Part shown: one piece after another, positions 62,913 to 64,000 of the stretch
How positions within the stretch are numbered: the first letter of the stretch is position 1
Layout: each line of letters opens with the position of its first letter
Assembly (NCBI RefSeq): GCF_900104265.1
Contig: NZ_FNJJ01000001.1
Coordinates: 384,557 to 448,556, forward strand
Reading direction: 5' to 3'
Length of the DNA stretch: 64,000 bases
Source: Ectopseudomonas guguanensis
GTDB lineage: Bacteria > Pseudomonadota > Gammaproteobacteria > Pseudomonadales > Pseudomonadaceae
Position numbers and translations under genes: made by a program
The notes under the pieces: generated by a model
The model's input: the letters and a program-made list of their open reading frames with translations, nothing else
The model's database searches: none
Told to the model about the DNA's origin: nothing

Positions 62913-63614
62913 ATGCTGAGCTTCAACAACGTCTCAACCTTCTACGGCAAGATCCAGGCGCTGCACGATGTCAGCATCGAAGTGCAGAAAGGCGAGATCG
63001 TCACCCTGATCGGCGCCAACGGTGCCGGCAAGTCGACCCTGCTCATGACCCTGTGCGGCAATCCGCGCGCCACCAGCGGCAGCATCCGCTACCAGGGTGA
63101 AGAGCTGGTGGGCATGGATACCCCGGAGATCATGCGCAAGAGCATCGCCATCGTGCCGGAAGGCCGTCGCGTGTTCGCCCGCCTGACCGTCGAGGAAAAC
63201 CTGGCCATGGGCGGCTTCTTCGGCGACAAGGCGGAGAATCAGGAGCAATTGGACAAGGTCCTGCACCTGTTCCCGCGCCTGAAGGAACGCTTCGTCCAGC
63301 GTGCCGGCACCATGAGCGGCGGCGAACAGCAGATGCTCGCCATCGGCCGCGCCTTGATGAGCAAGCCCAACCTGCTGCTGCTCGACGAGCCGTCGCTGGG
63401 TCTGGCGCCGATCATCATCCAGCAGATCTTCGACATCATCGAGCAACTGCGCAAGGACGGCGTGACCGTGTTCCTGGTCGAGCAGAACGCCAACCAGGCG
63501 CTGAAGCTGGCCGATCGCGGCTACGTGCTGGAGAACGGCCACATCGTCATGCAGGGTAGCGGCGAAGAGCTGCTCAACGACCCCAAGGTACGCGACGCCT
63601 ACCTCGGCGGCTAA
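62913..63614 (+). CDS. braG: Branched-chain amino acid ABC transporter ATPase BraG (LivF)
   Basis: Protein of 233 residues. Walker A 'GANGAGKST' at 34-42, signature 'MSGGEQQ', Walker B 'LLLLDEPSLGLAP'. Last gene of braCDEFG, starting 3 bases after braF. A terminator follows. Confidence 0.96.
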   Translation: MLSFNNVSTFYGKIQALHDVSIEVQKGEIVTLIGANGAGKSTLLMTLCGNPRATSGSIRYQGEELVGMDTPEIMRKSIAIVPEGRRVFARLTVEENLAMGGFFGDKAENQEQLDKVLHLFPRLKERFVQRAGTMSGGEQQMLAIGRALMSKPNLLLLDEPSLGLAPIIIQQIFDIIEQLRKDGVTVFLVEQNANQALKLADRGYVLENGHIVMQGSGEELLNDPKVRDAYLGG

Positions 63615-63634
63615 GCGATACCCGCTCTATCGGA

Positions 63635-63660
63635 ACCGCCCTTCGGGGCGGTTTCTTTTT
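63635..63660 (+). terminator. Rho-independent terminator of the bra operon
   Basis: Stem AACCGCCC/GGGCGGTT with loop TTCG, followed by a C and a T-run, 20 bases after the braG stop. Confidence 0.85.
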
Positions 63661-63773
63661 GCCCGTGCATCGAATGCCCGCTTCGCTGAAGTCTTAAGCG
63701 GATATTTCCATCCTCTTGCATCAGGTTCGTCGAGTATTAGTCTCAAGTGCTCTGCCTTTGCGAGACAGCGTTC

Positions 63774-64000
63774 ATGCGCAAATCCCTGCTCCTGCTACTG
63801 GTCCTCAGCGTGCTGCTCAGCGCCTGCAGCCGCATCGACCTGGCCTACCGCAACCTGGACCGGCTGATTCCCTGGAAGCTCGGCGACTACGTGGCCCTGA
63901 ACAGCGAACAGAAGGCCTGGCTCAAGCCGCAGTTGCAGGAGCACCTGAGCTGGCATTGCAGTGTGGAATTGCCGCGTTATGTGGATTGGCTGGAGCGCAG
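63774..64000 (+). CDS. DUF6279 family lipoprotein, 3' end outside window
   Basis: The first 75 residues are visible. Signal peptide 'MRKSLLLLLVLSVLLSAC' with lipobox LSAC (Cys18), then 'RIDLAYRNLDRLIPWKLGDYVALNSEQKAWLKPQLQEHL', typical of DUF6279 lipoproteins. Function unknown. Confidence 0.78.
   Translation, partial: MRKSLLLLLVLSVLLSACSRIDLAYRNLDRLIPWKLGDYVALNSEQKAWLKPQLQEHLSWHCSVELPRYVDWLER

Overview
This 64 kb window is high-GC, densely coding chromosomal DNA from a Pseudomonas, most likely of the P. mendocina/oleovorans/alcaligenes side of the P. aeruginosa group. The evidence is gene content and order: bra (branched-chain amino acid) transporter, quiP acylase, rnfABCDGE-nth, argG-motY-pyrC-rnt-bfd, shaA-G, and several families found mainly in Pseudomonas (DUF6231, DUF5064, DUF6279). 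Taxonomy is inferred from protein resemblance only. No tRNA, rRNA, CRISPR, prophage or complete insertion sequence was recognised, and no broken gene was seen apart from the two cut by the window edges.

Layout. 1-2.6 kb: end of a small lipoprotein gene, an FAD-dependent dehydrogenase, a REP/MITE-like repeat and a GNAT acetyltransferase. 2.7-8.4 kb (minus): a complete six-gene Mrp/Sha cation/proton antiporter operon with fused A-B subunit. 8.7-13.7 kb (minus): glycine-zipper lipoprotein, then a glycerate cassette (glycerate kinase, GntP-type permease, CdaR activator) and a ProQ/FinO RNA chaperone. 13.9-16.5 kb (minus): pdxH, an OmpA-like lipoprotein and a serine hydrolase. 16.7-22.5 kb (plus): a second complete but clearly divergent six-gene Mrp operon. 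22.5-28 kb: dinG helicase, CopD-like membrane protein, collagen-like secreted protein, DUF1145 protein and two paralogous OmpA lipoproteins, one behind a strong stem-loop that buries its ribosome binding site. 28-35 kb (mostly plus): small conserved proteins, two SEC-C zinc-motif proteins, lipoproteins and the QuiP-like AHL acylase.

35.3-38.8 kb is a self-contained NAD module: the NrtR repressor is divergent from pncA-pncB-nadE, with a 35-bp palindrome overlapping the putative pncA promoter. 39-41 kb holds dcd and a cold-shock gene between two inverted copies of a ~171-bp MITE-like element plus other repeats. 41-51 kb: apbC, metG, the rnf electron-transport operon (split between rnfC and rnfD by 280 bp of repeats) and nth. 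51-58.5 kb: housekeeping genes (gloA, argG, pyrC, rnt, bfd), motY, a GAF-GGDEF protein and small DUF genes. 58.7-63.6 kb: the full braCDEFG importer, followed by the start of a DUF6279 lipoprotein.

Functionally the window is mostly core metabolism and envelope/ion homeostasis. The most unusual features are the two Mrp operons within 20 kb, the SD-burying hairpin ahead of an OmpA gene, the paired MITE-like elements, a structured intergenic stretch between two terminators after quiP, and the collagen-like secreted protein.
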